This document shows positions 53,031 to 60,931 of a DNA stretch of 64,000 bases, one piece after another. The DNA lies in assembly GCA_031963405.1 (NCBI GenBank), contig JASSUJ010000001.1:496001-560000 (forward strand). Reading direction: 5' to 3'. This stretch comes from JASSUD01 sp031963405. GTDB taxonomy: Bacteria > Pseudomonadota > Gammaproteobacteria > Burkholderiales > Burkholderiaceae. The notes beneath the pieces were generated by a model. That model saw only the letters and a program-made list of their open reading frames with translations, did no database searches and was not told where the DNA came from. The position numbers and the translations under genes were made by a program. Within the stretch, counting starts at the first letter, position 1; each line of letters starts with the position of its first letter.

Positions 53031-53486
53031 ATGAGCATAATTGATAATAAAAAAGCCTTTTTTGACTATTTCATTGAAGAGCGCTATGAAGCCGGTCTTG
53101 TATTGCAAGGATGGGAAGTTAAAGCCATTCGAGCAGGACGCGCGCATATCAAAGAAGGATATATTTTGGTGCGCGATAACGCCCTGTTTCTCATTGGTGC
53201 GCATATCAGCCCGCTGCTCGCGGCTTCCACTCATATAAAACCTGACCCCGTGCGTACCCGTAAGCTTTTGCTGCACGCCAGTGAAATTAAAAAACTCATT
53301 GGCAAAACCGAGCAACGCGGCTACACCTTGGTGCCAATCAATTTGCACTATAAAGGGGGGCGCGTTAAATGCGAGGTTGGCTTGGCTAAAGGCAAGAAAT
53401 TACATGACAAGCGCGAGGTTCAGAAGGATCGTGATTGGCAGCGCGACAAAGCTCGCTTATTACATAGCAGTAGTAGAGCAGAGTAA
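53031..53486 (+). CDS. smpB: SsrA-binding protein
   Basis: Binds tmRNA and brings it to stalled ribosomes for trans-translation. The start at 53031 (MSIIDNKKAFFDYF) gives the usual 151 residues; a longer frame from 52968 adds 21 residues without support. Family motifs are the EERYEAGLVLQGWEVKAIRAG beta-barrel start (about 14-34), the GYTLVPINLHYKGGRVKCEVGLAKGKK core (about 98-124) and the C-terminal basic helix HDKREVQKDRDWQRDKARLL. The tmRNA gene itself is not in the window. Confidence 0.95.
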   Translation: MSIIDNKKAFFDYFIEERYEAGLVLQGWEVKAIRAGRAHIKEGYILVRDNALFLIGAHISPLLAASTHIKPDPVRTRKLLLHASEIKKLIGKTEQRGYTLVPINLHYKGGRVKCEVGLAKGKKLHDKREVQKDRDWQRDKARLLHSSSRAE

Positions 53487-53491
53487 ATTTA

Positions 53492-53526
53492 TTGTCTGTG
53501 CACAAGCTTAGTTAATGCACAGACAA
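53492..53526 (+). terminator. Hairpin after smpB
   Basis: An 11-base perfect stem TTGTCTGTGCA/TGCACAGACAA with a 13-base loop starts five bases after the smpB stop. An AT-rich but not T-only tail follows, so terminator is likely but not certain. Confidence 0.6.
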
Positions 53527-53567
53527 ATATAAACCAAACAATATGCCTCTCTTCGACTCTCTTTTTT

Positions 53568-53683
53568 TAAAGAAAGTCTGCCTAACTCAGAGCTGGCAAT
53601 ATGCCTCCCTTTTTTACCTTGGGTACTAGCGCACTGGCAGTAAAAGCATCCTTTGCCCGAGGGTTAGGCAGCCCTTCCTTAAG
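53568..53683. repeat. Dispersed intergenic palindromic repeat
   Basis: TAAAGAAAGTCTGCCTAAC pairs with GTTAGGCAGCCCTTCCTTA. The interior has the core CTAGCGCACTGGCAGTAAAAGCATCCTTTGCC. Between smpB and xthA. Confidence 0.65.
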
Positions 53684-53707
53684 CTCACTTTTTTAGAAAA
53701 TAATTTT

Positions 53708-54484
53708 ATGCAGCTCGCAACCTGGAACGTCAACTCCTTGAAAGTACGCTTACCACAAGTGATCACGTGGCTAGAAACCCATCCAGTGGACGTGTTGTGC
53801 CTGCAAGAAACTAAGTTATGTGACGAGAAATTTCCAGCTGCCGATTTAGAGGCAGTGGGCTATCGCAGTCTTTTCGCCGGTCAGCGCACCTATAACGGTG
53901 TAGCGCTACTCGTGCGCGAAGGCGCTTTAATTGATGAATTAAATATAGTGCGTCATTTACCCGGCTTTGCTGAACAGCAACGCTTAATCGCGGCAACCGT
54001 GAATGGGGTGCGCGTTATTTCAGCTTATTTTCCCAACGGCCAGGCGCTAACCAGCGATAAATTCGTCTATAAGATGCAATGGCTCGAAGCACTGCTCGAG
54101 TGGCTCAAAGACGAAATGACGCGCCATCCTCAGCTCGCTTTATTGGGTGACTTTAACATCGCGCCTGAAGACCGCGATGTACATAACCCTGAAGCTTGGG
54201 TCGGGCAAAATTTAGTTTCCCCCGCTGAACGCGAGGTGTTTATGCAATTGACTGCGCTTGGCTTAGTCGATGTATTTCGACAATTTGAGCAGCCAAACGA
54301 TCTCTATAGTTGGTGGGATTATCGGCAAGGCGCATTTCGCCGTAATGCAGGGCTCAGGATTGACCATATTCTTCTCTCGCCTTCCATCGCTTCTACGTGC
54401 GTGCGCTGCGAAATCGACAAAACGCCGCGCAGTTGGACACAACCCTCTGACCATACGCCGGTGATTGCTGAGTTTTCCGTTTAA
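53708..54484 (+). CDS. xthA: Exodeoxyribonuclease III
   Basis: AP endonuclease and 3'-5' exonuclease of base excision repair. The 258-residue protein has the EEP-fold motifs: ATWNVNSLKVRLPQV (about 4-18), LCLQETKL (Glu near 34), LLGDFNIAPEDRDVHNP (about 145-161), and LRIDHILLS with the final SDHTPVIAEF (catalytic His). Complete and of normal length. It complements the DNA glycosylase at 280-765, which would generate its AP-site substrate. Confidence 0.95.
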   Translation: MQLATWNVNSLKVRLPQVITWLETHPVDVLCLQETKLCDEKFPAADLEAVGYRSLFAGQRTYNGVALLVREGALIDELNIVRHLPGFAEQQRLIAATVNGVRVISAYFPNGQALTSDKFVYKMQWLEALLEWLKDEMTRHPQLALLGDFNIAPEDRDVHNPEAWVGQNLVSPAEREVFMQLTALGLVDVFRQFEQPNDLYSWWDYRQGAFRRNAGLRIDHILLSPSIASTCVRCEIDKTPRSWTQPSDHTPVIAEFSV

Positions 54485-54590
54485 AAGTCTAATGGTATGA
54501 CACACAACAATGGATGGAACAAATAATGCAAAGCAGTCAGCGGCAGACCTTCCTAAATTGAGAAAACTCTTTCAAATGGTGAAAAATCGT

Positions 54591-55031
54591 ATGAGCTTAT
54601 TTCAAGAATTTAAAAAATTTGCGCTCAAAGGTAATGTGATTGATCTAGCAGTCGGGGTAATTATCGGTGGCGCCTTTTCTACTATTGTCAATTCGGTCGT
54701 CAAAGATCTGATTATGCCGATTGTTGGGCTGGCCTCGGGTGGCTTTGATTTCACCCAAAAATTTATACGATTAGGGGAAATACCTGCTGCCTTCAAAGGC
54801 AATCCAAATTCTTATATCGATTTGCAAAAAGCAGGCGTCGCCGTGTTTGGCTATGGGAGTTTTATCACCGTCTTGATTAATTTTATTATTCTGGCGTTCA
54901 TTATTTTTCTCATGGTGAGATTCATTAACAAACTGCAATTACCTGATTTTGGGAAGCCGATTGTGCCTGAAGACATCAAATTGCTACGCGAAATTCGCGA
55001 TGCGCTGAATCAGCCCAAAACCACCAAATAA
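54591..55031 (+). CDS. mscL: Large-conductance mechanosensitive channel
   Basis: A homopentameric inner-membrane channel opened by membrane tension. The start at 54591 (MSLFQEFKKFALKGNVIDLAVGVIIGG) matches the family N-terminus and gives 147 residues; an in-frame ATG lies five codons upstream and a longer frame starts at 54510. TM1 is VIDLAVGVIIGGAFSTIVNSVVKDLIMP (about 16-43) and TM2 FITVLINFIILAFIIFLMVRFINKL (about 90-114), with a cytoplasmic helix at the end. Confidence 0.95.
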   Translation: MSLFQEFKKFALKGNVIDLAVGVIIGGAFSTIVNSVVKDLIMPIVGLASGGFDFTQKFIRLGEIPAAFKGNPNSYIDLQKAGVAVFGYGSFITVLINFIILAFIIFLMVRFINKLQLPDFGKPIVPEDIKLLREIRDALNQPKTTK

Positions 55032-55037
55032 TCCATA

Positions 55038-55832
55038 TCAGATCAGCGGTGCGCTGCGTCGAAATACCCAGCGTGAAGCATCTGAGACCTGCGGCGCAAA
55101 GGCATAGCCTTCGTAGTTAAAATCTTGCAGGCGCTGCGGGTCGTCGATGCGATTGATAATCGCATAACGCGCCATTGCACCGCGGGCACGCTTCGCGTAA
55201 AAGCTCACTACTTTGTACTTTCCCTTCTCCTGCCCTTTCTGCTCATCTTCAAATACTGGCGTAATCACTGAAGCCTTAAGTTGCTTGGGCTTAACTGCTT
55301 TGAAATATTCGACTGAGGCCAAATTAACGACCGTAGCATCAGGCCCATTCTGCAGCAGTTGCTCATTTAACGCCGCGGTAATACACTCACCCCAAAAAGC
55401 ATATAAATCTTTACCACGTGTAGTCACTAAACGCGTTCCCATTTCAAGTCGGTAAGCTTGCATCCAATCAAGTGGGCGCAATACGCCATACAAGCCAGAC
55501 AAAATGCGCAGATGATCCTGCGCATAGGCTAAATCGTCAGCAGACAAGGTAGAAGCCTGCAGTCCTTCATAAACATCGCCGTTAAATGCCAGCAATGCTT
55601 GTTTAGCATTCTGCGCGCTAAATTTTGTTGTCCATTGGGCATAACGTTGTGCATTTAAACTCGCAAGCGATGCGGAAATTCCCATCAAACTGCTCAAACT
55701 CGTCGCTGAGAATTCACGCATATAGGCAACTAATTCAGCCGCTTCGTCAATAAAAATAGGCAGTGTGTGCGCGTCGAGCTGAGGAGGCGTCTGATAGTCT
55801 AGCGATTTGGCCGGAGATAAAACAATTATCAT
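55038..55832 (-). CDS. yaaA: Peroxide stress protein YaaA (DUF328/UPF0246)
   Basis: The start at 55832 (MIIVLSPAKSLDY) fits the family; the longer frame from 55901 adds 23 unsupported residues. 264 residues. Motifs are LSPAKSLDYQTP (N-terminus), AFNGDVYEGLQA (about 75-86), LRILSGLYGVLRPLDWMQAYRLEMGTRL (about 100-127) and VSFYAKRARGAMARY (near 215). In E. coli YaaA is OxyR-induced, binds DNA and lowers free iron after peroxide stress. Convergent with mscL, six bases between stops. Confidence 0.92.
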   Translation of the reverse strand: MIIVLSPAKSLDYQTPPQLDAHTLPIFIDEAAELVAYMREFSATSLSSLMGISASLASLNAQRYAQWTTKFSAQNAKQALLAFNGDVYEGLQASTLSADDLAYAQDHLRILSGLYGVLRPLDWMQAYRLEMGTRLVTTRGKDLYAFWGECITAALNEQLLQNGPDATVVNLASVEYFKAVKPKQLKASVITPVFEDEQKGQEKGKYKVVSFYAKRARGAMARYAIINRIDDPQRLQDFNYEGYAFAPQVSDASRWVFRRSAPLI

Positions 55833-55922
55833 GAGCGTTAAGATAAATAAGTAAATTTCACTGATTGTAGCGAATCTAAGTAAGCCTTTCTGAGGCAGCA
55901 CTTAACCATAGGAGCTTGAATC

Positions 55923-56573
55923 ATGATCGATGTATACAGCTGGACTACACCCAACGGACAAAAAGCAATCATCATGCTTGAGGAATGCGGGCTGGAATAC
56001 CAAATACACCCAGTCAATATTGCGGCAGGCGAGCAATTCAACCCCACCTTTCTTCAGATCAGCCCCAATAACAAAATTCCAGCTATTGTCGACAAGCAAG
56101 GGCCTAATGGCCAGTCGCTAGCCTTGTTTGAATCAGGTGCTATTCTCATCTATTTAGCCGAAAAAACCGGGCGTCTGATGCCCGCTGAGCCAAACAGCCG
56201 CTACCAAACGATGCAATGGCTAATGTTTCAGATGGGTGGGCTTGGACCCATGCTTGGCCAAAATCATCATTTCCGCCTCTTTGCACCTGAAAAAATTGAA
56301 TACGCGATTGATCGGTATACCAAAGAAACGCAGCGTTTATATGGTGTCTTGGATAAACAACTGGCAAGTCACCCGTATATCGCTGGTGAGCAATATACGA
56401 TTGCCGACATTGCATGCTTTCCGTGGATCAACGCTTGGCAGAAGCAAGGCATCGAACTTGACACTTTTCCAAACGTTAAACGTTGGCATAAACAAGTGGG
56501 GGAACGCGCTGCAGTAAAACAAGCCATTGAAAAGCTGGCGCAGGCATGCCAATCCAGTCAAATTGCTAAATAA
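55923..56573 (+). CDS. Glutathione S-transferase-like protein (YfcG/YghU type)
   Basis: A 216-residue GST. The N-terminal thioredoxin fold has IDVYSWTTPNGQKAIIMLEE with the Thr-Pro-Asn active site of the Nu class, cis-Pro in NNKIPAIVD, and ESGAILIYLAEKTG for glutathione gamma-Glu binding. The C-terminal helical domain has YTIADIACFPWI. YfcG-type members are disulfide-bond oxidoreductases using glutathione. Divergent from yaaA across a 90-base gap, and followed by two palindromic repeats. Confidence 0.88.
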   Translation: MIDVYSWTTPNGQKAIIMLEECGLEYQIHPVNIAAGEQFNPTFLQISPNNKIPAIVDKQGPNGQSLALFESGAILIYLAEKTGRLMPAEPNSRYQTMQWLMFQMGGLGPMLGQNHHFRLFAPEKIEYAIDRYTKETQRLYGVLDKQLASHPYIAGEQYTIADIACFPWINAWQKQGIELDTFPNVKRWHKQVGERAAVKQAIEKLAQACQSSQIAK

Positions 56574-56594
56574 GCTGTGTCAGCCGATGATAAC

Positions 56595-56680
56595 TTTAGG
56601 GAAGTGCTCAATAAGCCAAGGCAGGAATGCAGGCGTAGGCAGCATGATGCCGTTCCTAGGCTTATTCACTGCTTCCTTAA
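56595..56680. repeat. Palindromic repeat, AATAAGCC type
   Basis: TTTAGGGAAGTGCTCAATAAG pairs imperfectly with CTTATTCACTGCTTCCTTAA. The same CAATAAGCC ends appear in degenerate form at 26875 and 29013. It abuts the next repeat directly. Confidence 0.6.
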
Positions 56681-56740
56681 GGAACCTCTGCATAACCCCC
56701 ATAGCAAGGAGGCATGACGCCGCTATGCAGAGGTTCCTTA
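56678..56740. repeat. Palindromic repeat, AAGGAACCTCTGCATA type (short form)
   Basis: TAAGGAACCTCTGCATA and TATGCAGAGGTTCCTTA are perfect 17-base arms around ACCCCC...GACGCCGC. Same ends as 34591-34693. It lies 15 bases beyond the nudF stop. Confidence 0.7.
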
Positions 56741-56754
56741 GCTAAGGCAGGCTT

Positions 56755-57342
56755 TTATTGAGGCATATCAAGCGTGTATTGATTAGATAAGATTTTTTCT
56801 AACCAAAAGACGCCAATGATAGTTTTAACATCACTGATCACCCCGCTTCTCACCCACTCGCTAAGTTGCGAGACTTCAGCAATAAAAGTTTCGAGAAATT
56901 CACCTTGGTCGAGCTTGCGCTCGCCTTCAGTCAAGCCACGGGCAAGATAAATATCAATAAATTCGGTCGAATAAGAAATGACTGGATGAATCCGAGTCAG
57001 GCGTATCAATTCACGAGCGTGATAACCCGTTTCTTCCTGTAGCTCACGCTGCGCGCACACCAAGGGGTCTTCACCCGCGTCTAACTTACCAGCGGGGAAT
57101 TCAAGCATGACTTGCGCGAGCGGATAACGATATTGGCGCTCCATTAATACGCGCTGATCATCAAAGAGCGGAATAATCATTACAGCACCAGGGTGTTCAA
57201 TATATTCGCGTATGGTAATTTCACCATCCGGCAAGCGCACACGATCGCGCTTTATATTGAGGAAATCACCTTGATAAACTGTTTCGCCATCCAAGCGGGT
57301 TTCAATTAGGGCGGCGTCGGAAGAAGTAAAAACTTTACTCAT
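56755..57342 (-). CDS. nudF: ADP-ribose pyrophosphatase (NUDIX)
   Basis: A 195-residue NUDIX hydrolase cleaving ADP-ribose to AMP and ribose-5-phosphate. The Nudix box GKLDAGEDPLVCAQRELQEETGY has all metal-binding Glu residues (about 95-117). Preceded by GAVMIIPLFDD and ALMERQYRYPLAQVMLEFPAG, the ADPRase signature. Follows DUF2818 by five bases on the same strand, at the tail of the nuo gene set as in Burkholderia. Confidence 0.9.
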   Translation of the reverse strand: MSKVFTSSDAALIETRLDGETVYQGDFLNIKRDRVRLPDGEITIREYIEHPGAVMIIPLFDDQRVLMERQYRYPLAQVMLEFPAGKLDAGEDPLVCAQRELQEETGYHARELIRLTRIHPVISYSTEFIDIYLARGLTEGERKLDQGEFLETFIAEVSQLSEWVRSGVISDVKTIIGVFWLEKILSNQYTLDMPQ

Positions 57343-57347
57343 AAACT

Positions 57348-57674
57348 TTAGGAGCGCTTAACTAGATAGCAGAAAACAAAGCCTGGAAAAGCCAACACTA
57401 AAAACAGGCTAAAAGTAATCGCGTAAAACTGCCAACCTTGCGCAAATACATTACCTAAGCGCGCTTCAAGCACATAACTTAAAAGGCGCGTGAGCCAATA
57501 CAATACGCCCAACTCGGCCAAGCGCCATCCTATTGGCTTGTTTGGCTTAACTGACTTAGTTGACTTACTCTGCCAACGTAACGGTACCAGAGCGAATAAG
57601 CGCTGATTTAAAAAAGGCAAATTAGCAAAAGTTATCGCTACTAATACGACCAACCAAGCTGAGGCTTGCATCAT
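57348..57674 (-). CDS. DUF2818 family membrane protein
   Basis: A 108-residue protein with an N-terminal helix (about 4-24), a basic middle and two hydrophobic helices near the C-terminus (about 50-68 and 80-102). The N-terminus (WLVVLVAITFANLPFLNQRLF) and RLAELGVLYWLTRLL are typical of DUF2818, found directly after nuoN in beta-proteobacteria. Function unknown; position suggests a role in complex I assembly, but that is inference. Nine bases separate it from nuoN. Confidence 0.85.
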   Translation of the reverse strand: MMQASAWLVVLVAITFANLPFLNQRLFALVPLRWQSKSTKSVKPNKPIGWRLAELGVLYWLTRLLSYVLEARLGNVFAQGWQFYAITFSLFLVLAFPGFVFCYLVKRS

Positions 57675-57682
57675 TTAAACCG

Positions 57683-59164
57683 TCAAGAAATTAGCATTTG
57701 TTGAATCGAGCGCAAGCAGAGCGACATCAACGGCCCAGGCATAATGCCTAAAGCAAGTACGGCCAAACCATTTACCGTTAATAAAGTTTGAGCACTACGG
57801 CAAACGGTGAGCGGAGTCGGCTGAGTCGGAGCATCAAAGTACATCAACTTAACAATACGCAGATAATAAAATGCGCCGCATAAGGAAGTGAGCACAGCTA
57901 GCACGGCCAGCCAAGTAAATCCCGCGTTTACCACTGCTGCCAACACGGCAAATTTGGCATAGAAACCAGCGGTGGGCGGAATCCCAGCTAATGAAAACAT
58001 CATGACTAACATCGCAAACGCAAGTGCTGGGTTGCGTTGGCTTAAGCCTTTCAAATCATCAATGTGGTCTGCTTCAAAGCCACGTTGCGCAAGCCGCAAG
58101 ATCACGCCAAACGCACCAAGCGTAGTGACTAAATACACCAGGCTATAGAACATCGCTGAGCTGTACGCATTCTGTGCGCTTTCTGCCTGCCCATTAACCA
58201 CGCCGGAGAGCAGCGCCAGAAAAACAAAACCCATATTGGCAATCGCCGAATAGGCGAGCATGCGCTTCACATTTTTTTGCATAATACCGGCTAGATTGCC
58301 AACGATTAACGACAGCGTGGCCGGAATAATCAGCATCTGTTGCCAGTTGACAGCCAGCGGTAATAAACCGCCCACAAGAAAACGCAAACCCCATGCAAAA
58401 GTCGCAACCTTTGGCCCACCAGCAGTCAGCAAGGTCATTGATGTAGGCGCACCGTGATAAACATCTGGTACCCACATATGAAATGGCACCGCACCCAATT
58501 TAAATGCAATGCTCACCACAATAAAAATTAAGCCGAATAGCAGCGCGGTATAGTTAAAGTACCCGGTGGCTATCGCACGAAATACATCAGCCACATCAAG
58601 CGAGCCAGTCGCGCCATACAGCATCGAAATACCATATAGCAAAAAGCCAGAGGCAAGCGCACCCAGCACATAATATTTAAGTGCAGCTTCAGCCGATAAG
58701 GTTGAGCCGCGCCGCAAAGCAATCATCGCGTATAGCGACAACGACATCAGCTCCAATCCTAAATACAGAATTAAGAAATGATGGCCTGAAATCATCACCA
58801 ACTGGCCGAGCAATGAAAACAAGGCGAGCAGAATAAAATTACCGTTCAGCAAATCGCGTTGCGCCAAGTATTGACGCGCATAAATCAAAGAGGCAGCAAA
58901 GCCTGCGCTCACAAACGCTTTCATCACGTTGGCAAACGCGTCAACCACAAACATATTGGAGAAAAAATAATAAGACTGCTGCTGCAAGGCGAGCACCGCA
59001 TAGCCTGCTGCGCTAATGATCGAGGCCCATACGGCAATAGCGTACGTTAGGCGAAGCCCAGCTTCATTTTTTTCTGCGCGCACCAGCTCATTGACCCACG
59101 CTAGAAACGTAGCTAGCAATAGGAAAGCATCCGGCCATAAAACATTGAGAGGCGTATTAAACAT
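57683..59164 (-). CDS. nuoN: NADH-quinone oxidoreductase subunit N
   Basis: A proton-pumping antiporter-like membrane subunit of complex I. 493 residues and about 14 hydrophobic helices. The conserved Glu is in LYLGLELMSLSLYAM (TM5) and Lys residues are in AALKYYVLGALASG (TM7), FKLGAVPFHMWVPDVYHGAP (TM8) and MQKNVKRMLAYSAIANMGF. No truncation. Separated from nuoM by a 58-base spacer that is almost entirely a hairpin. Confidence 0.96.
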   Translation of the reverse strand: MFNTPLNVLWPDAFLLLATFLAWVNELVRAEKNEAGLRLTYAIAVWASIISAAGYAVLALQQQSYYFFSNMFVVDAFANVMKAFVSAGFAASLIYARQYLAQRDLLNGNFILLALFSLLGQLVMISGHHFLILYLGLELMSLSLYAMIALRRGSTLSAEAALKYYVLGALASGFLLYGISMLYGATGSLDVADVFRAIATGYFNYTALLFGLIFIVVSIAFKLGAVPFHMWVPDVYHGAPTSMTLLTAGGPKVATFAWGLRFLVGGLLPLAVNWQQMLIIPATLSLIVGNLAGIMQKNVKRMLAYSAIANMGFVFLALLSGVVNGQAESAQNAYSSAMFYSLVYLVTTLGAFGVILRLAQRGFEADHIDDLKGLSQRNPALAFAMLVMMFSLAGIPPTAGFYAKFAVLAAVVNAGFTWLAVLAVLTSLCGAFYYLRIVKLMYFDAPTQPTPLTVCRSAQTLLTVNGLAVLALGIMPGPLMSLCLRSIQQMLIS

Positions 59165-59182
59165 TATCTTTAATCCTTGGTA

Positions 59183-59221
59183 GAGCCTATTTACGATTTT
59201 CTGAAAATCATAAATAGGCTC
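59183..59221 (-). repeat. Hairpin between nuoM and nuoN
   Basis: GAGCCTATTTACGATTTTC pairs with GAAAATCATAAATAGGCTC, 18 of 19 bases, with a one-base loop. It ends one base before the nuoM stop codon. The ends resemble the AGAACCTGTTTA palindromes. It would attenuate nuoN transcription if it acted as a terminator, although no T-run follows. Confidence 0.6.
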
Positions 59222-60703
59222 TTATGGCAATTTTGACGTATTGGCATGAGAGAGAAGATGGCTTACCGAGGCGTGCATTTTATCGGCGATAGGCTTTGGA
59301 TAAATCCCCATCGCTAAAACTAACACCGCTAGCGAAAGCAACATAAAAAATTCTCGTTTGCTTAAATCAGTCAGCTTGGCAACTTGTTCATTGGCAATCG
59401 GCCCGAAGTGCACGCGCTTAACCATCCACAGCGTATAAGCGGCACCCAAAATCAAAGTAAGCGCGGCGCCTAGCCCAATCCAAAAATTAAACTTAACTGC
59501 CCCAAGAATCACCAAAAACTCACCCACAAAGCCCGAAGTGCCAGGTAAGCCAGCATTGGCCATGGCAAAGAGCACAGCAAAAGCAGCAAATTTTGGCATG
59601 ACATTCACAACACCACCGTAGTCTGCAATCAAGCGCGAGTGCATCCGATCATAGAGCACGCCAATACACAAGAACATGGCGCCAGACACCAAACCATGCG
59701 AAATCATCTGTATCACAGCCCCTTCCATGCCCAACGAATCAAACATGAAAAAGCCAAGGGTCACAAAACCCATATGCGCAATCGATGAATAAGCGACAAG
59801 CTTTTTCATATCAGCTTGCGCCAAGGCAACCAAACCAATGTAGATCACCGCAATCAGCGACAAGGTAATGATAAATGGAGCAAAGAAATGGCTCGCATCG
59901 GGTGCAATCGGCAGTGAGAAGCGCAGAAAACCGTAGGCACCTAGCTTTAACATAATGGCAGCCAATACTACCGAACCACCGGTAGGCGCCTCTACGTGGG
60001 CATCAGGCAACCAAGTATGCACGGGCCACATTGGTACCTTGACCGCAAACGCCATAAAAAACGCGATAAATAGCAGTATCTGAGGCGTCATTGAAAGTGG
60101 CAGCTGGTGCCACTCAGCAAGCGCAAATGTGCCTGACTTTACATACAAATAAATCAAGGCCACTAACATCAGTAGCGAACCTAGCAAGGTATAGAGGAAA
60201 AATTTAAATGCTGCGTATACTCGATTCGGACCGCCCCAGATACCAATAATAAGGTACATGGGAATCAAGGTAGCTTCAAAAAACACATAAAAAAGCAGCC
60301 CATCTTGCGCGAGAAATGCGCCATTCATGAGACCTGACAGAATCAAGAAAGCCGCCAGATACTGCGAGAGCCGCTCAGTCACACTGACCCATGCCGCCAC
60401 CACGACAAACACCGTGATTAACGCGGTCAACACCACCAACCACAGCGAGATGCCATCTACGCCCAAATGGTAAGAAATGTTAAAGCGTTGCACCCAGCTG
60501 ACTTTCTCAACGAACTGGAACGCTGCCGTACTTGCATCAAAATGACTGGCCAACGGCAAGGTAACTAATAGGCTGAGTATTGCCCCGAACAAGGCAAAGC
60601 GCTTCGTGCAAGCGGGATATTTATTCGCATCGATAGCAAGCACAGCGACGCCAAATGCAATAGGCAGCCAGATCGCCAAACTCAGAAGCGGAAAAGATTG
60701 CAT
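59222..60703 (-). CDS. nuoM: NADH-quinone oxidoreductase subunit M
   Basis: The start at 60703 has AAGGAATAACC just upstream; the frame stays open to 60775 without support. 493 residues, about 14 TM helices, antiporter-like. Conserved elements are FFEATLIPMYLIIGIWGG (TM5 Glu), FKFFLYTLLGSLLM (TM7 Lys), AFAVKVPMWPVHTWLPDAHVEAPTGGSV (TM8), and QADMKKLVAYSSIAHMGFV (TM10). Part of the nuoJ-N run on the minus strand. Confidence 0.96.
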   Translation of the reverse strand: MQSFPLLSLAIWLPIAFGVAVLAIDANKYPACTKRFALFGAILSLLVTLPLASHFDASTAAFQFVEKVSWVQRFNISYHLGVDGISLWLVVLTALITVFVVVAAWVSVTERLSQYLAAFLILSGLMNGAFLAQDGLLFYVFFEATLIPMYLIIGIWGGPNRVYAAFKFFLYTLLGSLLMLVALIYLYVKSGTFALAEWHQLPLSMTPQILLFIAFFMAFAVKVPMWPVHTWLPDAHVEAPTGGSVVLAAIMLKLGAYGFLRFSLPIAPDASHFFAPFIITLSLIAVIYIGLVALAQADMKKLVAYSSIAHMGFVTLGFFMFDSLGMEGAVIQMISHGLVSGAMFLCIGVLYDRMHSRLIADYGGVVNVMPKFAAFAVLFAMANAGLPGTSGFVGEFLVILGAVKFNFWIGLGAALTLILGAAYTLWMVKRVHFGPIANEQVAKLTDLSKREFFMLLSLAVLVLAMGIYPKPIADKMHASVSHLLSHANTSKLP

Positions 60704-60798
60704 GGTTATTCCTTGAAAACCATCTTGCAAAAATTCTGCCGGTTTGCGGGATAAATCGCGCACTGGCAGCAGCAAGAAAACGTTTCAGTTAATCAATT

Positions 60799-60919
60799 TA
60801 AGAAGGTCTACATGACTTGGTTGAGGAAGTCATGCCGGCTGCGTTAGGTGTTTTCTTGTATTAGCGCACTGGCAACAAAGGCATTCCTTGCCAGCCAGGC
60901 TATGCAGACCTTCCTTGCT
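60799..60919. repeat. Dispersed palindromic repeat between nuoL and nuoM
   Basis: AAGAAGGTCTACATGACTTG pairs imperfectly with CCAGGCTATGCAGACCTTCCTT. The core ATTAGCGCACTGGCAACAAAGGCATTCC matches the copies at 15636 (inverted), 53568 and 63498. Its right end is 13 bases from the nuoL stop. Confidence 0.65.
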
Positions 60920-60931
60920 TAATACGATGGC

